Positions 1 through 7,774 of a stretch of DNA of 64,000 nucleotides are shown here, piece by piece; the stretch's first letter is position 1, and every line of letters starts with the position of its first letter. Source of the DNA: Haloechinothrix halophila YIM 93223 (GTDB lineage: Bacteria; Actinomycetota; Actinomycetes; Mycobacteriales; Pseudonocardiaceae). The position numbers and the translations under genes are program-made. Below the pieces are notes generated by a model. It did no database searches and was not told the DNA's origin. It saw only the letters and a list, made by a program, of their open reading frames with translations. The stretch spans positions 3,081,751-3,145,750 of the forward strand of contig NZ_KI632509.1 of the NCBI RefSeq assembly GCF_000504245.1, read 5' to 3'.

Positions 1-892
1 GGTCGTCACCGACCGGATCGACCGCGACCAGCACGCTGATGGCCATGCACCGCTCGCCCGCGCTGCCGTACCCGGCGTTGACCGCGGCGTCGGCGGCGAG
101 ATCGAGATCGGCGTCGGGCAGCACGACCATGTGGTTCTTGGCGCCGCCGAGGGCCTGCACCCGCTTGCCGTGTCTGCTGGCCTCCTCGTAGACGTACTTC
201 GCGATCGGGGTGGACCCGACGAAACTGATCGCGGCCACGTCCTGGCTGTGCAGCAGCGCGTCGACGGCGACCTTGTCGCCCTGCAGCACGTTGAACACGC
301 CGTCGGGAAGGCCAGCTTCCTTCCAGAGGTTCGCGATCCACAGGGCGGCGGACGGGTCCTTCTCGCTCGGCTTGAGGACCACCGTGTTCCCCGAGGCGAT
401 AGCGATCGGGAAGAACCACATCGGGACCATGGCCGGGAAGTTGAACGGACTGATGATCCCGACGACGCCGAGCGGGTCGCGCTTGGAGTGGACGTCGACG
501 CCGGTCGACGCGCTCTCGGAGTAGCCGCCCTTGAGCAGATGCGAGATGCCGCACGCGAACTCGACGACCTCCTGACCTCGGGTGATCTCACCGAGGGCGT
601 CGGAATAGACCTTGCCGTGTTCGGCCGTGATCAGGTGCGCCAGTTCCTCCTTGCGGCTGTTGAGCAGCTCGCGGAAGGCGAACAGGATCTGCGTGCGCTT
701 GGCCAGTGAGGTCTCGCCCCAGGCCTTGGCTGCCGTCGCGGCCGACGCGATGACGTGCTGGGCGTCGTGCTCGCCGGCGAGCGCGACGCGGCCGGAAACC
801 TGCCCGGTGGCTGGGTTGGTGACATCTGCCCAGTGGTCGGACGTGCCCGCGAACTCGGCGCCGTCGACCCAGTGTGCGATCGAGGTGGTCAT
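1..892 (-). CDS. mmsA: Methylmalonate-semialdehyde dehydrogenase (acylating), 5' part
   Basis: This is a CoA-acylating aldehyde dehydrogenase that converts methylmalonate semialdehyde or malonate semialdehyde to propionyl-CoA or acetyl-CoA in valine, beta-alanine or inositol breakdown. The reading frame is open from an ATG at 892 to the window edge (297 codons), so the 3' end is missing. The N-terminus reads MTTSIAHWVDG. The cofactor-binding stretch PFNFPAMVPMW and the active-site segment GSAGERCMA, with the catalytic Cys, are typical of MmsA/IolA rather than of hydrolytic ALDHs. The gene is divergent from a PucR-type regulator gene, with 130 bp between them, which suggests that the regulator controls it. 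The family is clear; which of the catabolic routes it serves is inferred. Confidence 0.93.
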   Translation of the reverse strand, partial: MTTSIAHWVDGAEFAGTSDHWADVTNPATGQVSGRVALAGEHDAQHVIASAATAAKAWGETSLAKRTQILFAFRELLNSRKEELAHLITAEHGKVYSDALGEITRGQEVVEFACGISHLLKGGYSESASTGVDVHSKRDPLGVVGIISPFNFPAMVPMWFFPIAIASGNTVVLKPSEKDPSAALWIANLWKEAGLPDGVFNVLQGDKVAVDALLHSQDVAAISFVGSTPIAKYVYEEASRHGKRVQALGGAKNHMVVLPDADLDLAADAAVNAGYGSAGERCMAISVLVAVDPVGDD

Positions 893-939
893 GTGGTGGC
901 TCCTTCGGTGTCGAAACCTCACGCTAACCCGCGGCACGG

Positions 940-967
940 TTCGACCTCGTCCGACAGAGTGTAGGAT
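940..967 (+). promoter_or_regulatory. Candidate sigma-A type promoter of the pucR-like gene
   Basis: A TTCGAC hexamer (940-945), a 16-nt spacer and TAGGAT (962-967) lie in the divergent region between mmsA and the regulator. The spacing and hexamers fit a housekeeping actinobacterial promoter. An ATG at 976 follows the -10 by 8 nt and opens a 19-codon basic ORF that overlaps the regulator start. No mapping data; inferred from sequence only. Confidence 0.4.
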
Positions 968-1022
968 TTCGGCACATGATCCGACGCTTTGTCAGGGCTT
1001 GTCGTCACCGGAAGGCAGTTTC

Positions 1023-2609
1023 ATGGCCGTTGTGACTGTCGCAGAGGTGCTCCAGATGCCCGTGCTGCGCGCGGCGGGCCCCGAGGTTCTCGCGGGGAAG
1101 TCTGGGCTGGACCGCCAGGTGCGCTGGGTGCACACCACCGAGCTGGCCGATATCGCGCCGCTACTGCGCGGTGGGGATCTTGTGCTGAGCACCGGCATCG
1201 CGTTCCCTGATACCGCAGAGGAGCTGGACGCGCTGGCGCGGAGCCTGGACGACAGCGACGCGGCGGGTCTGCTCATCGAACTGGGCCGCCGGTGGACGTC
1301 CGTTCCCGCACCGCTGGTCACCGCGTGTGAGCGGCTGACCCTGCCACTCATCGCACTGACCCGCGAGGTGCGGTTCGCCGCCATTACCCAGACCGTGGGC
1401 GAGCGGATCGTGGACGAGCAGCTCACGGAGCTGCGCGAGGCCGAGCGGGTGCACGACACCTTCACCGCGCTGAGCATGGAGGAGGCGGGCCCCGACGAGA
1501 TCCTGGCGGCCGTGCAGCGCCTCGCTGGCGCCGCTGTCGTCCTTGAGGACGAACAACACCGGGTGTTGGACTACCGGGCAGGCCCCGGCGACATCGCCGG
1601 TTTCCTCGCTGACTGGCAGTCGCGATCCCGCGCCGTCGAGCATGCCGAGCGCACCACGTGGGATGCGACGAACGGCTGGCTCATCACGAGGCTCGGCAAA
1701 CGAGACGCAGGTTGGGGACGGCTGATCGTGCAGGCCCCGGCCACTCCCCCGCAGCGGCTCACCGTAGTGGCCGAGCGTGCCGCCGCCGCGTTGGCGATGC
1801 ACCGGCTGCAGGACCGGCATCGCGACAGCCTCGTCCGGCGCACCCATCAGGAGCTGCTACTCGGTCTGCTCGCCGATCCGACCGATCCCGACCTGCTGCG
1901 CCGCTGCGAGCTGTCCGGGCTGCCCACGACGAAGCGCACCTTCGTCGGGCTCGCGATTCGCCCGCGACCGCGGACAGCCGGTCAGGACAGCCTCACACCG
2001 TCGTTAGTGGACGATGTGCTCGCCTCGGTGGTACACGCGGTGCACGGTACGCGAACCTCGGCCCTGGTGGGCGAGATCGACCGCGATGTGCGGGTACTGC
2101 TGTCGTTCGCGCCGTCGGCACGGCACGAGCGTGCCGTCGAGAAGCTGGCGGCACGCGTGGCCGACCGGCATACCGTCGTCATCGGTGCGGGCCGGGCGGT
2201 GAACAAGGCCGCACACATCGACCGCACGCTGCGCGAGTCGCAGCACGTCGTGGAATCCGTACACGCTAGCGCGGGTGGCAGGCTCGTCCACCGGCTCGAA
2301 GACGTCCACCTGCGCGGCTTACTGACGATGCTGGGCGAGGACGAACGAGTGCACGCGTTCGTCACGCGCGAGCTGGACGCGCTCAAGGAGCACGACGAGG
2401 ACAATGGTGGCGACCTGCTGGTGGTGCTTCGGGCGCTGCTTGAGCATCCGACGAGCAAGTCCGACGCCGCCGCCGCGGTCCACCTGTCCCGTGCCGCGTT
2501 CTATGACCGGCTCGCCAAGATCGAGCGGCTGCTCGGCGTGGACCTCGACGATCCCGACATCCGGGTGTCGCTGCACGTGGCGCTGCTCGCCGACGAGGTA
2601 GCGCGATAG
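1023..2609 (+). CDS. PucR family transcriptional regulator
   Basis: This 528-aa activator/repressor is of the PucR/CdaR type. The N-terminal PucR domain (about residues 8-130) begins MAVVTVAEVLQMPVL and includes the usual GGDLVLSTG segment. A GGDEF-like linker domain follows in the middle, and the C-terminus carries the PucR-type helix-turn-helix (HLSRAAFYDRLAKIERLLG, about 485-505). The open frame extends far upstream, but the ATG at 1023 was chosen because GGAAGG lies 8-10 nt before it and family members start at this point. Divergent placement next to mmsA and the XdhC-like gene downstream suggest control of a catabolic pathway. The ligand is unknown. Confidence 0.92.
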   Translation: MAVVTVAEVLQMPVLRAAGPEVLAGKSGLDRQVRWVHTTELADIAPLLRGGDLVLSTGIAFPDTAEELDALARSLDDSDAAGLLIELGRRWTSVPAPLVTACERLTLPLIALTREVRFAAITQTVGERIVDEQLTELREAERVHDTFTALSMEEAGPDEILAAVQRLAGAAVVLEDEQHRVLDYRAGPGDIAGFLADWQSRSRAVEHAERTTWDATNGWLITRLGKRDAGWGRLIVQAPATPPQRLTVVAERAAAALAMHRLQDRHRDSLVRRTHQELLLGLLADPTDPDLLRRCELSGLPTTKRTFVGLAIRPRPRTAGQDSLTPSLVDDVLASVVHAVHGTRTSALVGEIDRDVRVLLSFAPSARHERAVEKLAARVADRHTVVIGAGRAVNKAAHIDRTLRESQHVVESVHASAGGRLVHRLEDVHLRGLLTMLGEDERVHAFVTRELDALKEHDEDNGGDLLVVLRALLEHPTSKSDAAAAVHLSRAAFYDRLAKIERLLGVDLDDPDIRVSLHVALLADEVAR

Positions 2610-2611
2610 CT

Positions 2612-2648
2612 GATCAAGCTACCGGCAGGGTTGGTGATCAACACCTGC
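2612..2648 (-). repeat. Truncated copy of the 83-bp hairpin element
   Basis: Positions 2618-2648 match 18524-18554 at 26 of 31 bases, including a 13-base run and the TTGATC tip read on the minus strand. In both copies the same 11-nt arm length separates TTGATC from the loop start. Here the sequence breaks off after the first six loop bases and runs into a second TTGATC, so most of the loop and the other arm are missing. It sits directly behind the stop codon of the PucR-type gene. It appears to be a deletion remnant of the element seen intact at 18463-18549. Confidence 0.55.
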
Positions 2649-2665
2649 GCGGGAGTCCGACCGAC

Positions 2666-2671
2666 TACCCT
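2666..2671 (+). promoter_or_regulatory. Candidate -10 box of a leaderless transcript (XdhC-like gene)
   Basis: TACCCT lies 7 nt before the GTG at 2679, and no Shine-Dalgarno sequence precedes that GTG. This is the normal spacing for an actinobacterial leaderless mRNA and helps to choose 2679 as the start. Confidence 0.4.
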
Positions 2672-2678
2672 GACGGCT

Positions 2679-3176
2679 GTGCGCTCACATCAGATTCTCA
2701 TCGTCGGCTCCGGCGACGTTGCCGTCGCCCTGGAGTCGATCAGTGCGACCCTCGGTTGGCGTCCGACGGTCGTCACGGCCCTCGACGACGCGATCTCTCG
2801 CCTGCCCGAGGCCGAGTCGGTCGTCGTGCTGAGCCACGACGAGGACGTCGACGGCCCTGCCCTCGCTACCGCGTTGACGTCGGGAGCGTCGTACATCGGT
2901 GCGATGGGCTCGCGCCGCACGCAGGCGCGCCGGCGCGACTGGCTGCTCGCTCACGGGGTGAGCGCCGAGCTCGCGGACTCGATCCGGGGCCCGGCTGGGC
3001 TGGACATCGGAGCGGACACGCCCGCGGAGATCGCCGTGGCGATCGTGGCCGAGATCGTCGCCTGCCGCCGGGGCGCGGTGGTGGGAACGGACGCACTCTC
3101 GGCCCGGTCCGGGCCGATCCACCAGGACGCGGCGCCGGGTGCGAGGGAGTGTCCTGGCGAGAACTCCTTGCCGTAA
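2679..3176 (+). CDS. XdhC-like Rossmann-domain protein
   Basis: This 165-aa protein consists essentially of the C-terminal Rossmann domain of XdhC/CoxI proteins, which help insert sulfurated molybdenum cofactor into xanthine or CO dehydrogenase-type enzymes. Visible hallmarks are the dinucleotide-binding start ILIVGSGDVAVAL, the YIGAMGSRRTQARRRDWL segment and the GPAGLDIGADTPAEIAVAI stretch. The N-terminal XdhC domain of full-length members is absent, as in known stand-alone forms. The GTG at 2679 is preferred; a TTG at 2631 gives 16 more residues but lies inside a repeat remnant. No molybdoenzyme gene is visible nearby, so the partner is unknown. The PucR-type regulator upstream fits purine or aldehyde metabolism. 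Confidence 0.85.
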   Translation: MRSHQILIVGSGDVAVALESISATLGWRPTVVTALDDAISRLPEAESVVVLSHDEDVDGPALATALTSGASYIGAMGSRRTQARRRDWLLAHGVSAELADSIRGPAGLDIGADTPAEIAVAIVAEIVACRRGAVVGTDALSARSGPIHQDAAPGARECPGENSLP

Positions 3177-3220
3177 CCGGGCCAGTGGGTACACGCGGCG
3201 GCCGGTGTCGCCGCCCTCGA

Positions 3221-3430
3221 TCACCGTACGTAAGCCTGGCCGACGGATTTCCGTGCTTGGGCCGCGGCGCAGACGCAGGCTCGCTCGAACTGGTGATCGA
3301 TCGTCGCGGCGCAGAACCGCGTCGCGATCTGGTCGTGGTCATTCCAGGGGTGCGGGCACGCGGGACACCCGGCGTCGGCACCGCCAACGTCGTGGTCAGC
3401 GGCGGACTGTGTCAATTCGTGTGTCGGCAT
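3221..3430 (-). CDS. RGCVC family small Cys-rich protein
   Basis: This 69-aa peptide has the layout of the actinobacterial RGCVC family: a short polar N-terminus, then CPACPHPWNDHDQIATRFC and a terminal RACVC motif in place of RGCVC. Three to five cysteines and two histidines suggest metal binding, but the function of the family is unknown. The ATG at 3430 was chosen because the family begins close to this point; the open frame continues upstream without similarity. The gene stands alone, converging on the XdhC-like gene. A C-terminal tail of about 17 residues follows the motif. Confidence 0.6.
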   Translation of the reverse strand: MPTHELTQSAADHDVGGADAGCPACPHPWNDHDQIATRFCAATIDHQFERACVCAAAQARKSVGQAYVR

Positions 3431-3863
3431 GGCTGCGTCCCAATCTGTGCGATCGTCGTGGCACGCGCACTCACGGTCGTGGTGGCGGAGTCGCGTGATG
3501 CGGTGACCGGTACCCGGCTCAGATCGCTCCGGTACGAAACCGGCGATAGGGGCGACACCATGACTCAGAGATGTCATCACGTGCTAGTACCTCGCACTGT
3601 ACGCCCTCGCTGTATCCGAACGACGTCCCCCAGCGCAGGGCGGCCTCGACCGTCACCATGGAACAAATCCGCGCCGAGGAACGTTGAGTGGTGTAGGTCG
3701 AAGTTTTGAAGTGTTCGTGTTCAATACACGCTCGCGCAGAACCTAGGTGCGGGCGTCGTTTTTCTCCTTGCAGGACAAGCCGAGAAGTCGCCGTCTGATC
3801 AACCCGGCCATGCCGGACCGCAGAGTGCGACCCGGCATATATCCCTACAAGGAGAACAAAGTT
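3431..3863. other. 433-bp intergenic region upstream of the cold-shock gene
   Basis: No convincing gene was found. It should hold the promoter of the RGCVC gene (minus) and the promoter and long 5' leader of the cold-shock gene (plus). A small hairpin (CGTGT-TCAAT-ACACG, near 3715-3730) lies in the presumed leader, which could form a temperature-sensitive structure. The part from about 3680 to 3760 is richer in A+T than its surroundings. Confidence 0.4.
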
Positions 3864-4064
3864 ATGACTCAAGGAACCGTGAAGTGGTTCAACGCCGAAA
3901 AGGGCTTCGGCTTCATCGCACGCACGGACGGCCCTGACGTCTTCGTGCACTACTCCGCGATCGACGGCTACGGCTTCCGCACCCTCGAGGAGAACCAGTC
4001 CGTCGAGTTCGAGGTCACGCAGGGCGACAAGGGCCCGCAGGCCAACAACGTGCGGGCACTCTGA
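3864..4064 (+). CDS. cspA: Cold-shock protein, CspA type
   Basis: This 66-aa single cold-shock (OB-fold) domain protein is an RNA chaperone that melts mRNA structure after cold or other stress. It begins [18 protein letters not shown], which contains RNP1 (KGFGFI), and continues with the RNP2 segment VFVHYSAI. Length and sequence are standard for actinobacterial CspA. A strong AAGGAG ribosome binding site lies 7-8 nt before the ATG. A perfect 15-bp hairpin follows the stop codon closely, so it is probably a single-gene unit. Confidence 0.97.
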   Translation: MTQGTVKWFNAEKGFGFIARTDGPDVFVHYSAIDGYGFRTLEENQSVEFEVTQGDKGPQANNVRAL

Positions 4065-4084
4065 TCCGGTCGTAGCACGATTAG

Positions 4085-4119
4085 CGCCGTATCCGCGTGG
4101 GTATCACGCGGATACGGCG
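4085..4119 (+). terminator. Perfect 15-bp stem terminator after cspA
   Basis: The arms 4085-4099 and 4105-4119 are exactly complementary, with a 5-nt loop. The hairpin starts 20 nt after the cspA stop codon and has no clear U tract, as is common in actinomycete terminators. Confidence 0.85.
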
Positions 4120-4197
4120 GTCGGATCACCGCTATGAGAATCAAGCAGCTCCCCTACCTCGGGTGGCATTCACGATCCGCTACCGGGAGGTAGCATC

Positions 4198-5154
4198 ATG
4201 TCTCCTTCAACACTCGAACGGTCTCGCACCGAATCCGCGCGCGACCAGCGCACGGAACCGATGTTCGACGGCACGAAGTCCACGACCGAGATGTCCCTCG
4301 TCAAAGTGTTCGCCGTCGTCCCCCTGCTCGCCCTGATCGCCGCCGTACCCATCGCGTGGGGTTGGGGCCTCAACTGGACCGACATCGCCCTCGCGGTGTC
4401 GTTCTACGTCGTCACCGGCCTCGGGGTCACCGTCGGCTTCCACCGGTACTTCACCCACCGGGCCTTCAAGGCCAAGCGTGGCCTGCGGGTCGCCCTCGCC
4501 GTGGTCGGCAGCATGGCCATGCAGGGACCGGTCATCGGATGGGTTGCCGATCATCGTCGCCACCACGCTTACGCCGACCGCGAGGGAGACCCCCACTCGC
4601 CGTGGCGGTTCGGCACCTCGGCCAAGGCGCTCGCCAAAGGCTTCTGGTACGCCCACATGGGCTGGATGTTCCAGCGAGACCGGACCAACGCCAACCGGTT
4701 CGCACCCGACCTGCTCAAGGACCGTGCCATCCGCGTCGTCGACCGGCTGTTCCCGCTGCTGACCGTCGCCACCTTGCTGCTACCCGCCGTGCTCGGCGGG
4801 CTGATCACGCTGTCCTGGTGGGGCGCGCTGACCGCGTTCTTCTGGGCTAGCCTGGTACGCGTCGCCGCATTGCACCACGTCACGTGGTCGGTGAACTCGA
4901 TCTGCCACATGATCGGTAACCGGCCGTTCGCCTCCCGCGACAAGTCGGCCAACTTCTGGCCGCTCGCCGTGTTGTCGTTCGGCGAGTCGTGGCACAACTC
5001 CCACCACGCCGACCCCACCGGCGCCCGTCACGGCGTGCGACGTGGCCAGATCGACATCTCAGCCAGGGTCATCTGGCTGTTCGAGAAGCTGCACTGGGTC
5101 TCCGACGTACGGTGGCCGAAGCCGGAGCGGCTGGCGCGCAAGCTCGCCGCCTGA
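4198..5154 (+). CDS. Membrane acyl-CoA / fatty acid desaturase (delta-9 type)
   Basis: This 318-aa integral-membrane di-iron desaturase introduces a cis double bond into acyl chains, adjusting membrane fluidity. All three histidine boxes are present: HRYFTH (about 82-87), HRRHH (about 119-123) and HNSHH (about 263-267). Hydrophobic stretches lie at about 36-60, 64-82 and 170-205. The ATG follows GGGAGGT at good spacing. It lies directly downstream of the cold-shock gene but is separated from it by a terminator, so joint induction by cold is suggested only by proximity. The exact substrate (acyl-CoA or phospholipid-bound) is not decided by the sequence. Confidence 0.93.
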   Translation: MSPSTLERSRTESARDQRTEPMFDGTKSTTEMSLVKVFAVVPLLALIAAVPIAWGWGLNWTDIALAVSFYVVTGLGVTVGFHRYFTHRAFKAKRGLRVALAVVGSMAMQGPVIGWVADHRRHHAYADREGDPHSPWRFGTSAKALAKGFWYAHMGWMFQRDRTNANRFAPDLLKDRAIRVVDRLFPLLTVATLLLPAVLGGLITLSWWGALTAFFWASLVRVAALHHVTWSVNSICHMIGNRPFASRDKSANFWPLAVLSFGESWHNSHHADPTGARHGVRRGQIDISARVIWLFEKLHWVSDVRWPKPERLARKLAA

Positions 5155-5297
5155 CCGATCCCGAACAGACGTCCCGATGCCCCCGCTCCCCGCAACCGTG
5201 TCGCGTGGCCGGCAGCCGTACGAGCCGCGGGTGTGTCACTCTCGTAGTGAGCATCCGATACCGGGTTGTATTGACTGGTCGTTGAAAGGAGCGCACC

Positions 5298-5510
5298 ATG
5301 CCGTTCTTCCGGAGGTTCACCGCGGTTGCCGGCGCGGTTGACGCCGCGCGTCGGTATGCCAGGAACAACCCGGACAAGATCCGCCACTACACCGACAAAG
5401 CCGGTGCGTTCGTGGACAAGCAAACCAAGGGCAAGTACCACGACAAGATCGATAACGCCGTGCGCAAGGTCAATAAGTCAGTGGACGGCCAGGCGGACGG
5501 CCAGGCGTAG
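5298..5510 (+). CDS. MT0933-like antitoxin family protein
   Basis: This 70-aa basic, highly charged protein starts MPFFRRFTAVAGAVDAARRY and is rich in Lys and Asp, with the repeat-like segments NNPDKIRHYTDKAGAFVD and GKYHDKIDNAVRKVNKSVDG. It resembles the family of Rv0909/MT0933, described as an antitoxin. No toxin gene is adjacent, so here it is an orphan and may act outside a toxin-antitoxin pair. The ATG is preceded by AAAGGAG. The family assignment is moderate; the antitoxin function is not supported by context. Confidence 0.7.
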   Translation: MPFFRRFTAVAGAVDAARRYARNNPDKIRHYTDKAGAFVDKQTKGKYHDKIDNAVRKVNKSVDGQADGQA

Positions 5511-5679
5511 CCGTCTGCTTCCGTGCTTCTCGTGGTGAGAGCCGATGGGTCGCGATCCGCGTCATGTTGACGCTCTATGGGTTATGCCATAGTAGATATT
5601 CAGGCACTGAAATAGTCCCTTCCTCCGCATGGCCACCCGGCGCACGCTCTCGGGCGTCGCGGCCTGGCACCATGGCGGT

Positions 5680-5904
5680 ATGCAGGACCAGCCATCGTCG
5701 TTCGCTACTGATGCCTCCGCCGGTCAGCTGATCTGTTCGGCGAAGGGCTGTCAGCAAGCAGCGTCGTATGCCGTGGTCTGGAACAACCCGAAGGTCCACA
5801 CTCCCGAACGAGAAAAGACCTGGCTAGCCTGCGAACAGCATCGCGAGTGGCTGTCGAGCTTCCTCGACAAGCGGGGGTTCCTGCTGCGCGTTGACGCCCT
5901 CTAG
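5680..5904 (+). CDS. Conserved actinobacterial protein of unknown function
   Basis: This 74-aa protein has two CxxxxC/H-like elements (LICSAKGCQQAA and WLACEQHREWL) that could bind zinc, and ends with LLRVDAL. I recognise it as a small protein conserved in actinobacteria, but I know of no assigned function. The ATG at 5680 was chosen because conservation begins there; an upstream ATG at 5629 would add 17 residues of low-similarity sequence. No clear ribosome binding site is seen. It converges on the J-domain gene with a gap of 28 bp. Confidence 0.7.
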   Translation: MQDQPSSFATDASAGQLICSAKGCQQAASYAVVWNNPKVHTPEREKTWLACEQHREWLSSFLDKRGFLLRVDAL

Positions 5905-5932
5905 ACCGAGCACCTCGGCTTGCCAGGGGCGC

Positions 5933-6637
5933 TCACCCGCGCGCCTGCATAGCGGCCGCTACCAGCAGCACGATGATGATCACGACGGTGGCGGTGGCTA
6001 GCCAGGGCAGCACCCGGGCCGTCACCGGCTTCGTGAGCGGCATGGGCTCCGACCTCGGCGCTGGTGAACCGGCAGCACGAGCGTGCGGCGGGTCCAGTTC
6101 CCTGAGCGCTGCGCCGTAGCCCCGGTTGTTCACCAGCACGGCGAGGTTGGCGAACAGGGCGGGGATACCCCACCACCCGAGTGTGAGTGTCTGTGCCTGC
6201 ACGTCTCGCCAGATCGCGGTGCCGCAGTTCCTGCAGAGCGTGGCGGCGTAGCGGTCCGTGCGGTGCAGGATGATCAGCCCGTTCAGTGCGCGAATGTCGA
6301 TCCACATCGCGGGCGTGTGCCCGCAGACCTCACATCCCCGATGCCGCGGACGTCGCGGGCGGTCGCGCGGCACGTCGACGTACCTATCACCGGTCCATAC
6401 CCGATGCGTTGCCTGCTGCGCGTCGCTGGTCCGTTTCGCGGCATCGAACCGGAGCGCGTGCAACGCGTCGGTCAACTCGGCCATCGCTCGCTCTGCCGCA
6501 CGCAGGTCCGCCTGCGAGCCGTGCGCATGCCTGTCCGGGTGGAGAATCTTGGCGCGCCGCTTGTACGCCGTGCGAGCCTCTTCCCGGGTGGCGTGCGGTC
6601 CGATGCCCAGGATGTCGCGCGCCGTGGTGTCATCCAT
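5933..6637 (-). CDS. J-domain membrane protein
   Basis: This 234-aa protein has an N-terminal DnaJ-like J domain (about residues 4-65) with the HPD tripeptide at 33-35, so it probably stimulates an Hsp70 partner. CEVCG and CRNCG (about 105-150) form a likely four-Cys zinc site next to a moderately hydrophobic stretch. A C-terminal transmembrane helix (about 208-230, VVIIIVLLVAA) follows a Pro-rich linker. The ATG at 6637 is preceded by GGGGAGGG; the frame extends only 9 codons further. DnaK/DnaJ genes are not adjacent, so it is an accessory, membrane-tethered J protein. Confidence 0.85.
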   Translation of the reverse strand: MDDTTARDILGIGPHATREEARTAYKRRAKILHPDRHAHGSQADLRAAERAMAELTDALHALRFDAAKRTSDAQQATHRVWTGDRYVDVPRDRPRRPRHRGCEVCGHTPAMWIDIRALNGLIILHRTDRYAATLCRNCGTAIWRDVQAQTLTLGWWGIPALFANLAVLVNNRGYGAALRELDPPHARAAGSPAPRSEPMPLTKPVTARVLPWLATATVVIIIVLLVAAAMQARG

Positions 6638-6715
6638 GGCGCCCTCCCCGTACCGGGACCGCAAATGGCTCGTTCATCAAGCATCGAATGAGCGCTTGAT
6701 ACCAAGGAGTCTGTC

Positions 6716-7720
6716 ATGGCCGGTCGGGTCCGCATCGCGCTGTGCGCCATGGTCGCGTCGTTGGTGCTGCCTATGGCGCAGGCCGGTGCCGACGAACCGG
6801 TGCCGTGGCTGCTGCCGGGCTCGCCGCCGTTGCCGCCCGACTACACCGTGCCGTACCTGCCCGCTGTGGAGCCGGTCAGCTGCGTCGAAGGGACGCTGTC
6901 GTGCGTCAGGCAGTTGGAGACGATCCTGCAGCAGCACACCGCGGCGCTTGGCTGCGACCACGACGCGGTGTTCGCCGACGCATACCTGACCATCACCCGC
7001 GGCTACCTCGAGTCCGCGACCGATCCGGATTACTTCGACGACCTGGAGCGGCTCGACCCGCTGGCGGTGCGCGGAACGTACGAGCGACCGGACCGCATCA
7101 ACCACGAGGTACGGAACTACGCCCAGGAATACCTCGACCAGTACGCGCGCTGGCACACCGGCCACCGGGATGAGGTCGCGCCGTCCTGGGCGATCGCGTT
7201 CCAGGCAGCCGACGACGAATCCGTGACCGCGACCGGGGATCTGCTGCTGCAGCTCAACGCGCACATCCGGCGGGACAACCCCATCCGCGCGATCGAGCAG
7301 ACCGAGGGTGTTCTCCGGGCCGACGGGCCGATGCCGGACGCGACCGGACGACCCGACCACGACCGCATCAGTGACGTCCTGCAGGAGAACGCCGAGCTGA
7401 TGAGTGACCGGCTCGCCGCCCGGTACGACCCGTCGCTCAACGACGGCAACGAACTGCTGGGCATGGTGATCGACCCGAAGAGCGTCTACCTGCTCATCTC
7501 ATCCTGGCGTGAGGAGGCGTGGCGCAACGCCGAGCAACTGCGGCACGCTCGCGCTGCCGGTGGCGTCGATGGGCCGCTGTATCACGCCAAGCTGGCCGAG
7601 ATCGACGCGTCAGCGGAGGCCGCCGCGTACGCCATTCTCGCCGCCACCCGCACCACACCGGAGGCCAACCAGGCACGCCGGGAGTACTGCCGCGACAACC
7701 TCGACAACGGCGCGCCCTGA
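6716..7720 (+). CDS. Secreted DUF5995 family protein
   Basis: This 334-aa protein has an N-terminal signal peptide (MAGRVRIALCAMVASLVLPMAQAGA), with likely cleavage near residue 24-25. The body resembles the DUF5995 family, seen in the pattern FADAYLTITRGYLE, the WAIAFQAAD segment and LLQLNAHIRRDNP, with two early Cys (SCVEGTLSCV) and more near the C-terminus (EYCRDNLD). The molecular function of the family is unknown; the conserved His and Asp would suit a metal-dependent hydrolase, but that is a guess. The ATG is preceded by CAAGGAG. It converges on cysQ. Confidence 0.75.
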   Translation: MAGRVRIALCAMVASLVLPMAQAGADEPVPWLLPGSPPLPPDYTVPYLPAVEPVSCVEGTLSCVRQLETILQQHTAALGCDHDAVFADAYLTITRGYLESATDPDYFDDLERLDPLAVRGTYERPDRINHEVRNYAQEYLDQYARWHTGHRDEVAPSWAIAFQAADDESVTATGDLLLQLNAHIRRDNPIRAIEQTEGVLRADGPMPDATGRPDHDRISDVLQENAELMSDRLAARYDPSLNDGNELLGMVIDPKSVYLLISSWREEAWRNAEQLRHARAAGGVDGPLYHAKLAEIDASAEAAAYAILAATRTTPEANQARREYCRDNLDNGAP

Positions 7721-7774
7721 GCGGCCGCTGCCCGATCGGCGGAGCGTCGCCCCACCGCATGCGTCACGCAGGAG

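Noticed and set aside
5298-5510. Toxin-antitoxin locus based on the MT0933-like protein
   Set aside because: No toxin-like gene lies next to it; neighbouring genes are a desaturase and an unrelated conserved protein.
5573-5590. CTATGG-GTTATG-CCATAG hairpin as a terminator or operator
   Set aside because: Only 6-bp arms in a short AT-rich stretch; too weak to name.
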